A stretch of 64,000 nt of DNA from Nocardioides sp. zg-1308 (GTDB taxonomy: Bacteria > Actinomycetota > Actinomycetes > Propionibacteriales > Nocardioidaceae). The notes beneath the pieces were generated by a model that had not been told where the DNA came from, did no database searches, and worked only from the letters and a program-made list of their open reading frames with translations. Of this stretch, positions 48,966 to 56,473 are shown piece by piece (the first letter of the stretch is position 1; every line of letters starts with the position of its first letter). The stretch lies in assembly GCF_013155375.1 (NCBI RefSeq), contig NZ_JABJQY010000004.1, positions 62,001 to 126,000 on the forward strand, in the 5' to 3' direction. The translations under genes were made by a program, and so were the position numbers.

Positions 48966-49901
48966 CTAGCGATCGAGCGCCGGGAAGCTCCAGGCGCCGG
49001 ACAGGATCTCGGGGCGCGGTCGGTAGAGCCGGACGAGGTAGTTCCAGCCCTCCGGGACGGGGATGGAGTTCTCACCACTGCCGCCGAAGCGGACGGTGAC
49101 GCTGCCGTCGCCGTTGCGGGCGGCGGTGATGCTGTTGACGGTGTAGGCGTCGTGCACGTTCGGCTCGAAGAACCCGTCGGCGTTGTAGACCGAGATCGAC
49201 CAGAACCCGTCGACCGGGACGTCGCCCGGCACCGTGAGCTCGTACTCGCCGACGGGAAGGCCGGGTGCCACCCCGACGTACGCCGCCTCGGCGTCCGGCA
49301 GTCCGCCCCACCCGGCGGCCGAGCCGATGAGGTGGCGGACCGGGTCGACGTCCTCCTGCCGGCCGAAGCTCCGCTCGAAGGACGCCTGCTCGGCAGCGAG
49401 AGCCAGCAGGGCGCTCCGGGTGCGGTCGAAGCTGCCCGTCTCGTAGTCGGGCAGCCCGAACGGTCGCCCGGACGCCGCGCTGATGCCGAGCCGGTCCTGG
49501 ACGGCGGCGACGGCGGCCAGGTCGTCGGGGTCCCGCGGGTCGACCAAAGTGCGAGCGGCGACCACGACGTACGGGCTGCCGAGCTCCTCGGCGGTGAGGT
49601 GGTGGTCCCCTGCGTCGTGGAGGACGCGGTTGATGTAGTGGTCCTCGTTGACGACCATCACCGACAGGTAGCGATCGCCGGCGTCGGGGACGGTGAGGAC
49701 GGCCCCGGCGGAGATGTCGACGACCGCGAAGCTGTAGAGGGTGTCGCGGTTCAGTCGGATCACGGTCTGCTTGTCGATTGCGGCCGGTTCTCGGTTGTGC
49801 ATGAATTGGTTCACCCGCCCTGCGTCTCGTTGCAGGTCGGCCATCATGCGGTGGGTCTCGGCTCGCGAGAAGTTGTCCGCGTTCACCTTGGTGCCAGGCA
49901 T
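48966..49901 (-). CDS. DUF1254/DUF1214-domain protein
   Basis: 311-residue protein. The N-terminal part fits DUF1254 ('KVNADNFSRAETHRMMADLQ', 'VIRLNRDTLYSFAVVDISAG') and the C-terminal part DUF1214 ('DGFWSISVYNADGFFEPNVH', 'VTVRFGGSGENSIPVPEGWN', 'YLVRLYRPRPEILSGAW'), a beta-rich pair usually found together. There is no signal peptide, unlike many members. ATG 49901 is chosen as the family's start region; GTG 49940 would add 13 residues. Function of the family is unknown. Convergent with the XRE gene, 29 bp apart. Confidence 0.8.
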   Translation of the reverse strand: MPGTKVNADNFSRAETHRMMADLQRDAGRVNQFMHNREPAAIDKQTVIRLNRDTLYSFAVVDISAGAVLTVPDAGDRYLSVMVVNEDHYINRVLHDAGDHHLTAEELGSPYVVVAARTLVDPRDPDDLAAVAAVQDRLGISAASGRPFGLPDYETGSFDRTRSALLALAAEQASFERSFGRQEDVDPVRHLIGSAAGWGGLPDAEAAYVGVAPGLPVGEYELTVPGDVPVDGFWSISVYNADGFFEPNVHDAYTVNSITAARNGDGSVTVRFGGSGENSIPVPEGWNYLVRLYRPRPEILSGAWSFPALDR

Positions 49902-49956
49902 GCCGGGAGCCTGCCGGACGGGCTGAGGCCGTTTGGTCACCCGAACCGGGTGGTCA

Positions 49957-50826
49957 TCACCTGCTCGCCTCAGATCGATGGCTGGGGCCGGACGTCGAGG
50001 TGATGGACCCCGGCGGGCGGCTCGCTCGCGCCGGGACGTCGTAGGTGAGCTCGAGGCCGTCGGCCCAGGTGCTGCAGGTGCACCCGGTGGGGTCCGGCAG
50101 CGCGGCGATCGCGCGGGACAGCAGCCCGGTCAGCCGCTCGAGGTTTTGCCGGAAGCGGGCGAAGACCTCGTCCTGGCCGACGCCGTCGCCCGCGTCCGCC
50201 CCGGCGTCCATGTCGGTGACGAGCGCGAGGGCGGCGTAGCACTGGCCCATCTCCCGCGCGAGCGCTGCCTCCGGGGCGCCGGTCATGTTGACCAGGTCCC
50301 AGCGCTGCTCGGCGTAGTGGCGGGACTCGGCGCGGGTCGAGAAGCGGGGACCCTCGATGACCACCATGGTCCCGCCGGCGCGGACGTCGGGGTCGGCTCC
50401 GGCGAGGGCGGCCGACATCCCGGGGCAGTAGGGATCGGCGAACGGCATGTGGACAGCGCCCGACTCCACGAACGAGCCGACGCGCCGGTGCGTGCGGTCG
50501 ACGAGCTGGTCGGGGACGACGAGGTCGCCCGGGGCGACGGTCTCCCGCAGGCCGCCGACGGCGCAGGGGGCCAGCACCTGGCGCACCCCGAGCGCGCGCA
50601 GCGCCCACGCGTTGGCGCGGTAGTTGATGGCGTGGGGCGGGTGGTCGTGGTGCCGGCCGTGGCGGGGGAGGAAGGCGACCGACCGGCCGGCCACCTCGCC
50701 GACCGCGACCGGCGCCGACGGGTCGCCGTACGGCGTGGTCACGTCGTGCTCGGTCGCGTCGTCGAGGAAGGAGTAGAAGCCCGACCCGCCGATCACGGCG
50801 ATGTCGGCGCGGGGGAGCTCGCTCAC
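49957..50826 (-). CDS. S-methyl-5'-thioadenosine phosphorylase-type purine phosphorylase
   Basis: 289-residue PNP/MTAP-family enzyme. 'ADIAVIGGSGFYSFLDD' is the first phosphate loop, 'AFLPRHGRHHDHPPHAINYR' the RHG/phosphate segment, 'SGAVHMPFADPYCPGM' and 'VVIEGPRFSTRAESRHY' further signatures, and 'VNMTGAPEAALAREMGQCYA' holds the purine-site Asn/Met. It splits methylthioadenosine (or a purine nucleoside) with phosphate, feeding methionine salvage and purine recycling. 'MTGAPEA' in place of 'MT-x-x-PEA' is normal. GTG 50826 follows AGGGTGG. The C-terminal 20 residues (SITSTSGPSHRSEASR) are non-conserved. Confidence 0.88.
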   Translation of the reverse strand: MSELPRADIAVIGGSGFYSFLDDATEHDVTTPYGDPSAPVAVGEVAGRSVAFLPRHGRHHDHPPHAINYRANAWALRALGVRQVLAPCAVGGLRETVAPGDLVVPDQLVDRTHRRVGSFVESGAVHMPFADPYCPGMSAALAGADPDVRAGGTMVVIEGPRFSTRAESRHYAEQRWDLVNMTGAPEAALAREMGQCYAALALVTDMDAGADAGDGVGQDEVFARFRQNLERLTGLLSRAIAALPDPTGCTCSTWADGLELTYDVPARASRPPGSITSTSGPSHRSEASR

Positions 50827-50890
50827 GCGGCCACCCTAGTGAGCGGCCGCGTCCCAGCAGTGCCGGCCCGGCCCCGTCTAGGGTGCTGCG

Positions 50891-51670
50891 ATGAGCTCCC
50901 AGGCCTTCCTCTCGGACCTGTTCTCCCTGGACGGCCGGGTTGCCGTCGTGACGGGCGGCAGCTCGGGCATCGGGCGAGCCATCGCCGGCGCACTCGCCCG
51001 CGCGGGCGCGAGCGTCGTCGTGGTGGCGCGCCGGGAGTCCGAGCTGGTCGCGACGGTGGACGAGCTGGCGGCCGACGGCTGCCGGGCGGCCTGGGTGAGC
51101 GCCGACCTGGGCACTCGCGGCGGTGTCGCCGCGGCGGCCGAGGAGGCAGCGGGAGTGTGGGGGGAGCCCGACATCCTCGTCAGCTCTGCAGGGATCAACC
51201 TGCGGCCGGCGATGGATGAGCTGGACGAGGGCGTCTGGGACGCCACCATGGCGCTGAACCTGGAGGCGCCGTACCTGCTGGGACAGCGGTTCGGGCCCGG
51301 CATGGCCGAGCGAGGCTTCGGGCGGATCATCCACGTCTCCTCGCAGCAGGCGCACCGAGCGTTCGTGCAGAGCGGCGCCTACGGTGTCTCGAAGGGGGCG
51401 CTGGAGTCGCTGGCCCGCTCACAGGCCGAGGCGTGGTCACCGTCCGGGGTCACCTGCAACACGCTCGTCCCGGGGTTCGTGATGACGCCCCTCAACGCGC
51501 GGCTGTCGGCCGACCCCGAGAGGACGGCGGCGCTGGCCGCGCGCACGATGGTGGGCCGCAACGGCCTCGCGGAGGACTTCGCGGGAGCGGCGGTGTTCCT
51601 GGCGAGCCGCGCCTCGGCCTACGTCACGGGTCAGTCGATCTTCGTCGACGGAGGTTTCTCGGTGCACTGA
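50891..51670 (+). CDS. SDR-family oxidoreductase (FabG-like)
   Basis: 259-residue classical SDR: 'VAVVTGGSSGIGRAIAGALA' for NAD(P), 'ILVSSAGINLRPAMDE' (the common NNAG is SSAG), Ser in 'IIHVSSQQAHRA', and Tyr/Lys in 'AYGVSKGALESLAR'. It ends 'SIFVDGGFSVH' as in FabG-type reductases. It would reduce or oxidise an alcohol/ketone; substrate unknown. Divergent from the MTA phosphorylase with 64 bp between. Starts at ATG 50891. Confidence 0.87.
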   Translation: MSSQAFLSDLFSLDGRVAVVTGGSSGIGRAIAGALARAGASVVVVARRESELVATVDELAADGCRAAWVSADLGTRGGVAAAAEEAAGVWGEPDILVSSAGINLRPAMDELDEGVWDATMALNLEAPYLLGQRFGPGMAERGFGRIIHVSSQQAHRAFVQSGAYGVSKGALESLARSQAEAWSPSGVTCNTLVPGFVMTPLNARLSADPERTAALAARTMVGRNGLAEDFAGAAVFLASRASAYVTGQSIFVDGGFSVH

Positions 51671-51751
51671 GCCCGGCGCCGGCACCGTCCGGACGCTCGG
51701 CGTCGAGCGCCCCTGAGACCTCTGCGGCACGCGCCTCTGGGCGTCGTGGCG

Positions 51752-52191
51752 TCAGGCTCGCGCGTAGTCGTCCAGCGTCTGGCGCCACAGCCGCGCGATG
51801 AGTCGATGCGTCGGCCCCCGGTGGAGGAGCCACAGCAAGACCTTGTCGCGGCGGCGAGTCGCACGGCCGTTGCTCCACCTCGCCTCGATCCGGCAGCCGC
51901 CACCGTCGAGGGGGACGATGCGCACCTCACCTGAGCGAGGCCGCCCCAGCTGGTCTCCACGTCGGTCCATCGCACCACGGACGGACCGGACCAGTCGTAG
52001 CGCTGGACCACCCAGAACGGCGATCCGGCGGTGCTCTCCCGTGCCACGGCCCACGTGTCGCCGAGCTCGCGCAGCTCGTAGGTCTCCGGGTCCAGCGTCC
52101 GGTGCCACACACGCGGACGGCGCTCGGAGAAGTCGGTCAGCGCCTCCAGCACCTGGTCCGGCGAAGCGGCGGTGATGACATCGAATCGCAT
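51752..52191 (-). pseudogene. SRPBCC-family (START-like) protein broken by a one-base frameshift
   Basis: ATG 52191 reads 'MRFDVITAASPDQVLEALTD' through 'TDVETSWGGLA', then the frame runs into an implausible Cys/Ser/Arg-rich sequence. From about 51935 another minus-strand frame continues the protein: 'SGEVRIVPLDGGGCRIEARW', then 'RRRDKVLLWLLHRGPTHRLI' to TGA at 51752. Inserting one base between 51934 and 51935 gives a clean protein of about 146 residues (WGGLA-SGEVRIV). So either one base is deleted or the base call is wrong. SRPBCC proteins bind hydrophobic ligands. It directly follows the MarR gene by 28 bp on the same strand, so it was probably co-transcribed with it. Confidence 0.75.
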
Positions 52192-52219
52192 GGTCGACCT
52201 CCTGTCGACGGGATCACAC

Positions 52220-52669
52220 TCACGCGTGCCACCACGGGTCGGTGACCTCGCGCAGGTCGCGCAGGATCTCGTGCAGCTGCTCGAGCCGGTCCTCCCCGAC
52301 GCGGTCCGCCCACTCGGAGAGCACGTCTTCGACCTCTGCGTCAGCCACCTCGGCGACCCGTTGCAGCCGCGCCGTCAGGCGGACGAGGCGGGCACGCCCG
52401 TCGGTGGGATCGGGGACCCGCTCCACATAGCCGGCCCGCTCGAGCTGCTCGACCAGCGAGGCCGCACTCTGCTTGGTCACCCGGGCCTGCTCGGCGAGGT
52501 CGGAGACCCGCGACCCGTCCGGAGCGATCCGTGCCGCGATCCGCGCCTGCGCCAGCGTGATGTCGGTGATGCCGGCAGCCGCGACGGCGTCAAACGCCCG
52601 CTGCTCCAGCGCACGGTTGGCGACGAACAGGAGGACGCCCAGCTCGTGCCGTTGACGTGGTGTGGTCAC
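52220..52669 (-). CDS. MarR-family transcriptional regulator
   Basis: 149-residue winged-helix repressor. 'LGVLLFVANRALEQRAFDAV' forms the dimer helices, 'RVSDLAEQARVTKQSAASLV' the recognition helix and 'YVERVPDPTDGRARLVRLTA' the wing with the conserved DxR. Begins at GTG 52669. A perfect 8-bp-arm palindrome starts 10 bp upstream and overlaps a TAAGAT -10-like box placed for a near-leaderless message, so autorepression is very likely. The divergent DinB-like gene shares the operator. The broken SRPBCC gene follows on the same strand. Confidence 0.88.
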   Translation of the reverse strand: MTTPRQRHELGVLLFVANRALEQRAFDAVAAAGITDITLAQARIAARIAPDGSRVSDLAEQARVTKQSAASLVEQLERAGYVERVPDPTDGRARLVRLTARLQRVAEVADAEVEDVLSEWADRVGEDRLEQLHEILRDLREVTDPWWHA

Positions 52670-52678
52670 GGTGCCATC

Positions 52679-52699
52679 TTAGACAGAAGTCCTGTCTAA
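52679..52699. promoter_or_regulatory. Palindromic MarR operator
   Basis: TTAGACAG-AAGTC-CTGTCTAA: perfect 8-bp arms around a 5-bp centre, between the divergent MarR gene (start 52669) and DinB-like gene (start 52717). On the minus strand its left arm overlaps TAAGAT, a -10-like element. Confidence 0.75.
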
Positions 52700-52716
52700 C
52701 CCGGTGGAGGTGACCC

Positions 52717-53319
52717 ATGATGGACAGCGCTGACGTGTGGCGGCACATCGACTCGGAGCGCGCATGGATGGCCGACCTCCTGGAGTCGCTCTCCACGGAT
52801 GACTGGCAGCGGCCGAGCCTCTGCTCCGGCTGGACCGTGCGTGACGTGGGCGCGCACCTCACGTTCGCCCACACGCCTGTCCGAGAACTGCTGTGGCCGG
52901 CGCTCCGCGCGGGGTTCCGGTACGACGTGGTCGTGCGGGACACAGCGATCCGCAGCCCGCTCACCCACGAGGAGATCGTCGCGATGCTGCGCAGCTTCCT
53001 CGGCTCTCGGCGACGGGTGTCGTTCATCACCGACCTGGAGCCGCTGATCGACATCCTGGTGCACAACCAGGACGTCGCCCGTCCCCTCGGCATCGAGCAC
53101 CCGATCCCCCCGGACGCGGCCGCTGCAGCCGCCGACCGTGTGCTGGCCACCCCCGCCCCGATCCGGCTGTGGAAGCCACCGCCGGGCGTACGGCTCATGG
53201 CGACGGACACCGACTGGGCCTTCGGCAGCGGCCGCGAGGTGCACGCGCCCATGGGCACGCACCTGCTGACCCTGACCGGACGCCTCCCCGTTCCGCGAGG
53301 TCGGCCCGGCACCGCGTGA
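52717..53319 (+). CDS. DinB/maleylpyruvate isomerase-like protein
   Basis: 200-residue actinobacterial TIGR03083-type protein: 'MDSADVWRHIDSERAWMADL', 'WQRPSLCSGWTVRDVGAHLT', 'LIDILVHNQDVARPLGIEHP'. The 'CSGWTVRDVGAHL' box and the later 'HNQD' give the His residues that bind metal in this superfamily. These proteins are thought to be thiol-dependent (mycothiol) transferases or isomerases used in detoxification. GGAGG precedes ATG 52717. It is divergent from, and probably repressed by, the MarR regulator, as befits a detoxification gene. Confidence 0.8.
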   Translation: MMDSADVWRHIDSERAWMADLLESLSTDDWQRPSLCSGWTVRDVGAHLTFAHTPVRELLWPALRAGFRYDVVVRDTAIRSPLTHEEIVAMLRSFLGSRRRVSFITDLEPLIDILVHNQDVARPLGIEHPIPPDAAAAAADRVLATPAPIRLWKPPPGVRLMATDTDWAFGSGREVHAPMGTHLLTLTGRLPVPRGRPGTA

Positions 53320-53344
53320 GTTCGCCCGCAACGGCCGTGGCGAT

Positions 53345-53365
53345 GCGAGGGTCGACAACCCTCCG
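53345..53365. terminator. Small hairpin between convergent genes
   Basis: GAGGGT / ACCCTC stem (53347-53352, 53358-53363) with a 5-nt loop, in the 59-bp gap between the DinB-like gene and the minus-strand gene ending at 53379. Confidence 0.45.
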
Positions 53366-53378
53366 CAATCCCTGTCGG

Positions 53379-54008
53379 TCAGTGGTGTGAGCAGCAGGGG
53401 ATCTGGTCCCGCGACTCGAACGGCACGAGTCCTGCGGGTCCCTGCTGCACGAGGAGGACCACCCGGCCGTGCTGCCAGGTCGGACGCGCCCACCCGGTGA
53501 GGTCGACAGGTGTGGTCGGCTCGACGTCCGTCCCGGCGAGCGCCTCGACCGCGTCGACCACGCTGAGGGCGACCACCTCGGCCACCGTGGTGCGGCGCTC
53601 CACGTCAGAGCGGCCGTGGTAGCGCGCCAGCCGGCCGGTGCTGCGGGCGCGGTGCTCGCCGCCGGCCCGCAGCGCTCCCGCGACCAGTTCCTCCGGACCT
53701 CGCGACGCGGTGCCGGTCTCGCCGTGGACCACGATCCCGACGCCGCCGAGCGCGTCGACCGCAGCTGCCACCAGCTCGAGCACGTCCTCGGCCGCGGGCG
53801 CGCTTCCTTCCACACACGGCCACGACGCGGCGACGGCGGTGTGCGGACCCTCGCCGGGGACGAGGTGCGTCGACGCGACGTACCCGGGCTCGGCCGCAGG
53901 CAGGACGGCGTCGAGCAGGTGCACCAGGTGCTCGGCGCTGGCGTTGTCGCTGGTGCGGGCGTCCACGGCCACGCAGGTCGTGGACGCCCGCGGGGAGCGG
54001 GTCGTCAC
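53379..54008 (-). CDS. Hypothetical protein coupled to the PHP gene
   Basis: 209-residue protein whose GTG start at 54008 overlaps the PHP gene stop by 4 nt (GTGA), so it is translationally coupled. Predicted alpha/beta soluble domain ('CVAVDARTSDNASAEHLVHL', 'ALGGVGIVVHGETGTASRGP', 'TVAEVVALSVVDAVEALAGT'). It ends in a Cys/His cluster, 'IPCCSHH', that could bind metal. No family is recognised. A role with the exported PHP-domain protein is inferred from coupling only. Confidence 0.55.
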   Translation of the reverse strand: MTTRSPRASTTCVAVDARTSDNASAEHLVHLLDAVLPAAEPGYVASTHLVPGEGPHTAVAASWPCVEGSAPAAEDVLELVAAAVDALGGVGIVVHGETGTASRGPEELVAGALRAGGEHRARSTGRLARYHGRSDVERRTTVAEVVALSVVDAVEALAGTDVEPTTPVDLTGWARPTWQHGRVVLLVQQGPAGLVPFESRDQIPCCSHH

Positions 54009-55792
54009 CTGGTCGGCACGACCCAGATCGGGTTGGTGTAGAACCACAGGTCGACCCAGGGGTCGGCCGAGCCGACCACGTCGATCGCCGGCCCGGCCGG
54101 GTCGACCTGCGGGCCGAGGAAGCCCGGCTGCGACCGGTTGCCGTCCGTGCCACGCAGCCGGACGTAGAACGGCTCCTCGACCGGACCGAGGTCGTACGTC
54201 AGCGTGAACCGGCCGGCACGACCCGAGGTGTCCGACTGAGCGATGACCTTGGTGTCGGGGGCGGTGAACCGGTCCCGGTCGGTGGCGGCGGACATCGGGT
54301 CGACACGACCGCGGACGACGTCGACGCGGTTGAGCTGCGGGACGAACTGCGACCAGTTGGGCACGTCCTGCGCGTCGATGGTGACGACGAGCTCGAGGCG
54401 GGTGCCGCGCTTGACGGCCAGGGTGCCGCCGAGGGTCTCCGAGCGACCTCGGCCCGGGCCGCCGGTGGCCCGGACGGTGACGTCCATCGCCTTGACCAGG
54501 CCGCCGTGGTCGACCCAGATCCGGCCGTCGCGCATGCCGCTCATGACGGCGCGGTAGTCGCGGCTCGTCGCGCCGACGTGGGTCCGGCTGTAGAAGCCGG
54601 GCCAGAAGTCACCGGCCGTCAGGTTGATCCCGCCGGCGTACACCGGTCCGCCGTAGCGTCCGTCGCGGTTGAACTGCGCCGAGTCGGACCCGTCCGGTCG
54701 GCGGGAGGTGTCGCTCCAGTTGACGTGCGAGTCGGAGTTGGCGGTGATCGACCACGGCTTGCCCTCGGCCAGCAGGGAGTCCCAGAGGCCCCCGACGGTC
54801 GCGGTCATCCAGTCGAAGCCGCCCCAGGTGCGGTAGCTCTCCGGCGGGTAGCCGGGGAACGACGCCGCGCCCGGCGCGTTGCCGTAGAAGCCGCGGGCCG
54901 AGCCGGGTCCGTAGCCGGCGGGGAGGCCGGCCGCCTGGTGGCCGGGCGCGCCCTCGAAGCCGATGGCGATGCGCGGGTCGGCGTCGCGCCAGGCCCGGAT
55001 CTCGTGCGGGCTGTCGATGCCGTTGCGGGCCGGGTGGTTGGCCAGGAACAGCGCGTCGTCGACGCGTCGGCGGTCCACCTGCTGGCCGAGCCACTGCACG
55101 GCAGTCACCGCGAGGGCCTCGTTGGCGGGGGAGCTGCCGCTCGCGCCCTTGACGGAGCCGTCGTACGCGTTCTCGAACTGCTTGAGCACCTCGACCTCGC
55201 CGGGCCCGGGGGCGACGAAGACCGTGCCGTGCTCGGCGGCCGGGATGTTCCACTCCAAGCCCTGGAAGATCAGGGTCCCGGGCAGCTCGGCGCGAGCCGC
55301 AACGATGTCGGGGTTGACCAGGTCGACGCCGATGCGGGCGTGGGTCGCCCCGCCGTGGTCGGTGATGACGAGCCAGTCCAGGCCGTACGCCGCGGCGTGC
55401 TGCGCCTGGTCGATGACGCGGTACTGGCCGTCCGACGAGTACTGGGTGTGGATGTGGTGGTCGCCGGCCAACCAGTACCGGGCGAGCGGCCGACCGCGAC
55501 CCCGGCCGCGGTACGCCGACGCGGGGGCCGCGGCCGCGGCGGGCGTCACGCCCTGCATGCCCGACATGCCAGCCACGAGGGCACCGGTGATCCCGGCCGC
55601 GCGGAGCATGCCGCGGCGCGTCATCTCAGCGGGGGAGAGGTCGCTGTCCGGGACGGACGGGTCGTGGGCGACGTCGCCCAGGTCGTCGTGCGCGCGGTCG
55701 TGGTCGTGGGAGTGCGCGTGGTCGTGCGCGTGGTCGTGCGGGTGGTCGTGCGGGTGGTCGTGCGTGTGGCCTGCGTCGTGGGGGTGGCTCAC
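54005..55792 (-). CDS. Tat-exported PHP-domain metallohydrolase with His-rich N-terminal head
   Basis: 595-residue protein. GTG 55792 has a good ribosome site (GGAAGG, 7 nt). The first 45 residues are a His-Asp repeat (HDHPHDHPHDHAHDHAHSHD), then comes a twin-arginine signal ('MTRRGMLRAAGITGALVAG'). The PHP domain follows: 'WLAGDHHIHTQYSSDG' (His-x-His), 'LDWLVITDHGGATHARIG', 'LIFQGLEWNIPAAEHG', 'ALFLANHPARNG', and 'WSITANSDSHVNW'. These ligands match a trinuclear phosphoesterase or peptidase site. The C-terminal 150 residues are a beta domain. Export folded through Tat fits a metal enzyme; the His head lies before the signal, in the part normally removed. Confidence 0.85.
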   Translation of the reverse strand: MSHPHDAGHTHDHPHDHPHDHAHDHAHSHDHDRAHDDLGDVAHDPSVPDSDLSPAEMTRRGMLRAAGITGALVAGMSGMQGVTPAAAAAPASAYRGRGRGRPLARYWLAGDHHIHTQYSSDGQYRVIDQAQHAAAYGLDWLVITDHGGATHARIGVDLVNPDIVAARAELPGTLIFQGLEWNIPAAEHGTVFVAPGPGEVEVLKQFENAYDGSVKGASGSSPANEALAVTAVQWLGQQVDRRRVDDALFLANHPARNGIDSPHEIRAWRDADPRIAIGFEGAPGHQAAGLPAGYGPGSARGFYGNAPGAASFPGYPPESYRTWGGFDWMTATVGGLWDSLLAEGKPWSITANSDSHVNWSDTSRRPDGSDSAQFNRDGRYGGPVYAGGINLTAGDFWPGFYSRTHVGATSRDYRAVMSGMRDGRIWVDHGGLVKAMDVTVRATGGPGRGRSETLGGTLAVKRGTRLELVVTIDAQDVPNWSQFVPQLNRVDVVRGRVDPMSAATDRDRFTAPDTKVIAQSDTSGRAGRFTLTYDLGPVEEPFYVRLRGTDGNRSQPGFLGPQVDPAGPAIDVVGSADPWVDLWFYTNPIWVVPTR

Positions 55793-56014
55793 GTGAGTCC
55801 TTCCGAGGTGGGGGCGGGGTGGGTCGTCTCCCGCGCCGTCCCACCGTCCCCCCGACCCGGCAGCCGAGTCGATGAACGCCGGATGTGGATCTCGTGAACA
55901 GGTCCGGCGCTCGTACGGCGGTGCGCGAGGAGGCGTGTCCGCGAGGTCGACGGACCCCGGTGTGGGCGCCACCGGCCTAGGGTGGCAGGACTCGCCCGTC
56001 CCGAGGAGGACTCC

Positions 56015-56299
56015 ATGAAGTGCCCCAACGATTCCACGACCCTCGTCATGTCCGAGCGGGCGGGCGTCGAGATCGACTACTGCCCGGAGTGCCGCGGTGT
56101 GTGGCTGGACCGCGGCGAGCTCGACAAGATCCTCGAGCGTGCGGAGCTGGACGCCTCGCGCGCGGCCGCTCCGCCGGCTGCGGCTCCCCGCGACACGCGC
56201 GAGCGCCCCCGACAGGACTACGACGACCGTGACCGTCGTGACGACCGCGATCATCGCGGCAAGAAGAAGGAGCACTGGCTGGGGGAGCTCTTCGGCTGA
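56015..56299 (+). CDS. TFIIB-type zinc-ribbon protein
   Basis: 94-residue protein from ATG 56015 (GAGGAGGA upstream). 'MKCPNDSTTLVMSERAGVEI' then 'DYCPECRGVWLDRGELDKIL' is the zf-TFIIB signature (Cys-Pro-x, then Cys-Pro-x-Cys-x-Gly-x-Trp-Leu-Asp-x-Gly-Glu-Leu). After Pro/Ala-rich linker the C-terminus is highly charged ('RDRRDDRDHRGKKKEHW') and ends LGELFG. Bacterial members are small putative nucleic-acid or protein-binding ribbons of unknown role. The perfect hairpin 100 bp downstream could end its transcript. Divergent from the PHP gene (222-bp shared region, no other feature seen). Confidence 0.8.
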   Translation: MKCPNDSTTLVMSERAGVEIDYCPECRGVWLDRGELDKILERAELDASRAAAPPAAAPRDTRERPRQDYDDRDRRDDRDHRGKKKEHWLGELFG

Positions 56300-56402
56300 A
56301 CCGCTGGACTAGTCACCGACGAGTGACCTCGCCGGGCGCCGTGACGAGGCGTAGCGTCTACGGACCAGTGGTTGCGGATGACGGCGAGTCGCCAGGGGAC
56401 TG

Positions 56403-56443
56403 CGCGGCTGCCCGCGGAGCACGAGGTTCCGCGGGCAGCCGCG
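56403..56443 (+). terminator. Perfect 16-bp hairpin
   Basis: CGCGGCTGCCCGCGGA (56403-56418) pairs exactly with 56428-56443 around a 9-nt loop. It lies between the zinc-ribbon gene and the next gene on the same strand, 30 nt before the latter's ribosome site, so it may be a terminator or an attenuator. Confidence 0.75.
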
Positions 56444-56473
56444 GGGCCTCGCACGCCGCGGGGAGGAGGCACG

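Noticed and set aside
55690..55790. 12-bp tandem units as an intergenic minisatellite
   Set aside because: They lie in frame inside the PHP gene, downstream of a good ribosome site, and encode His-Asp repeats.
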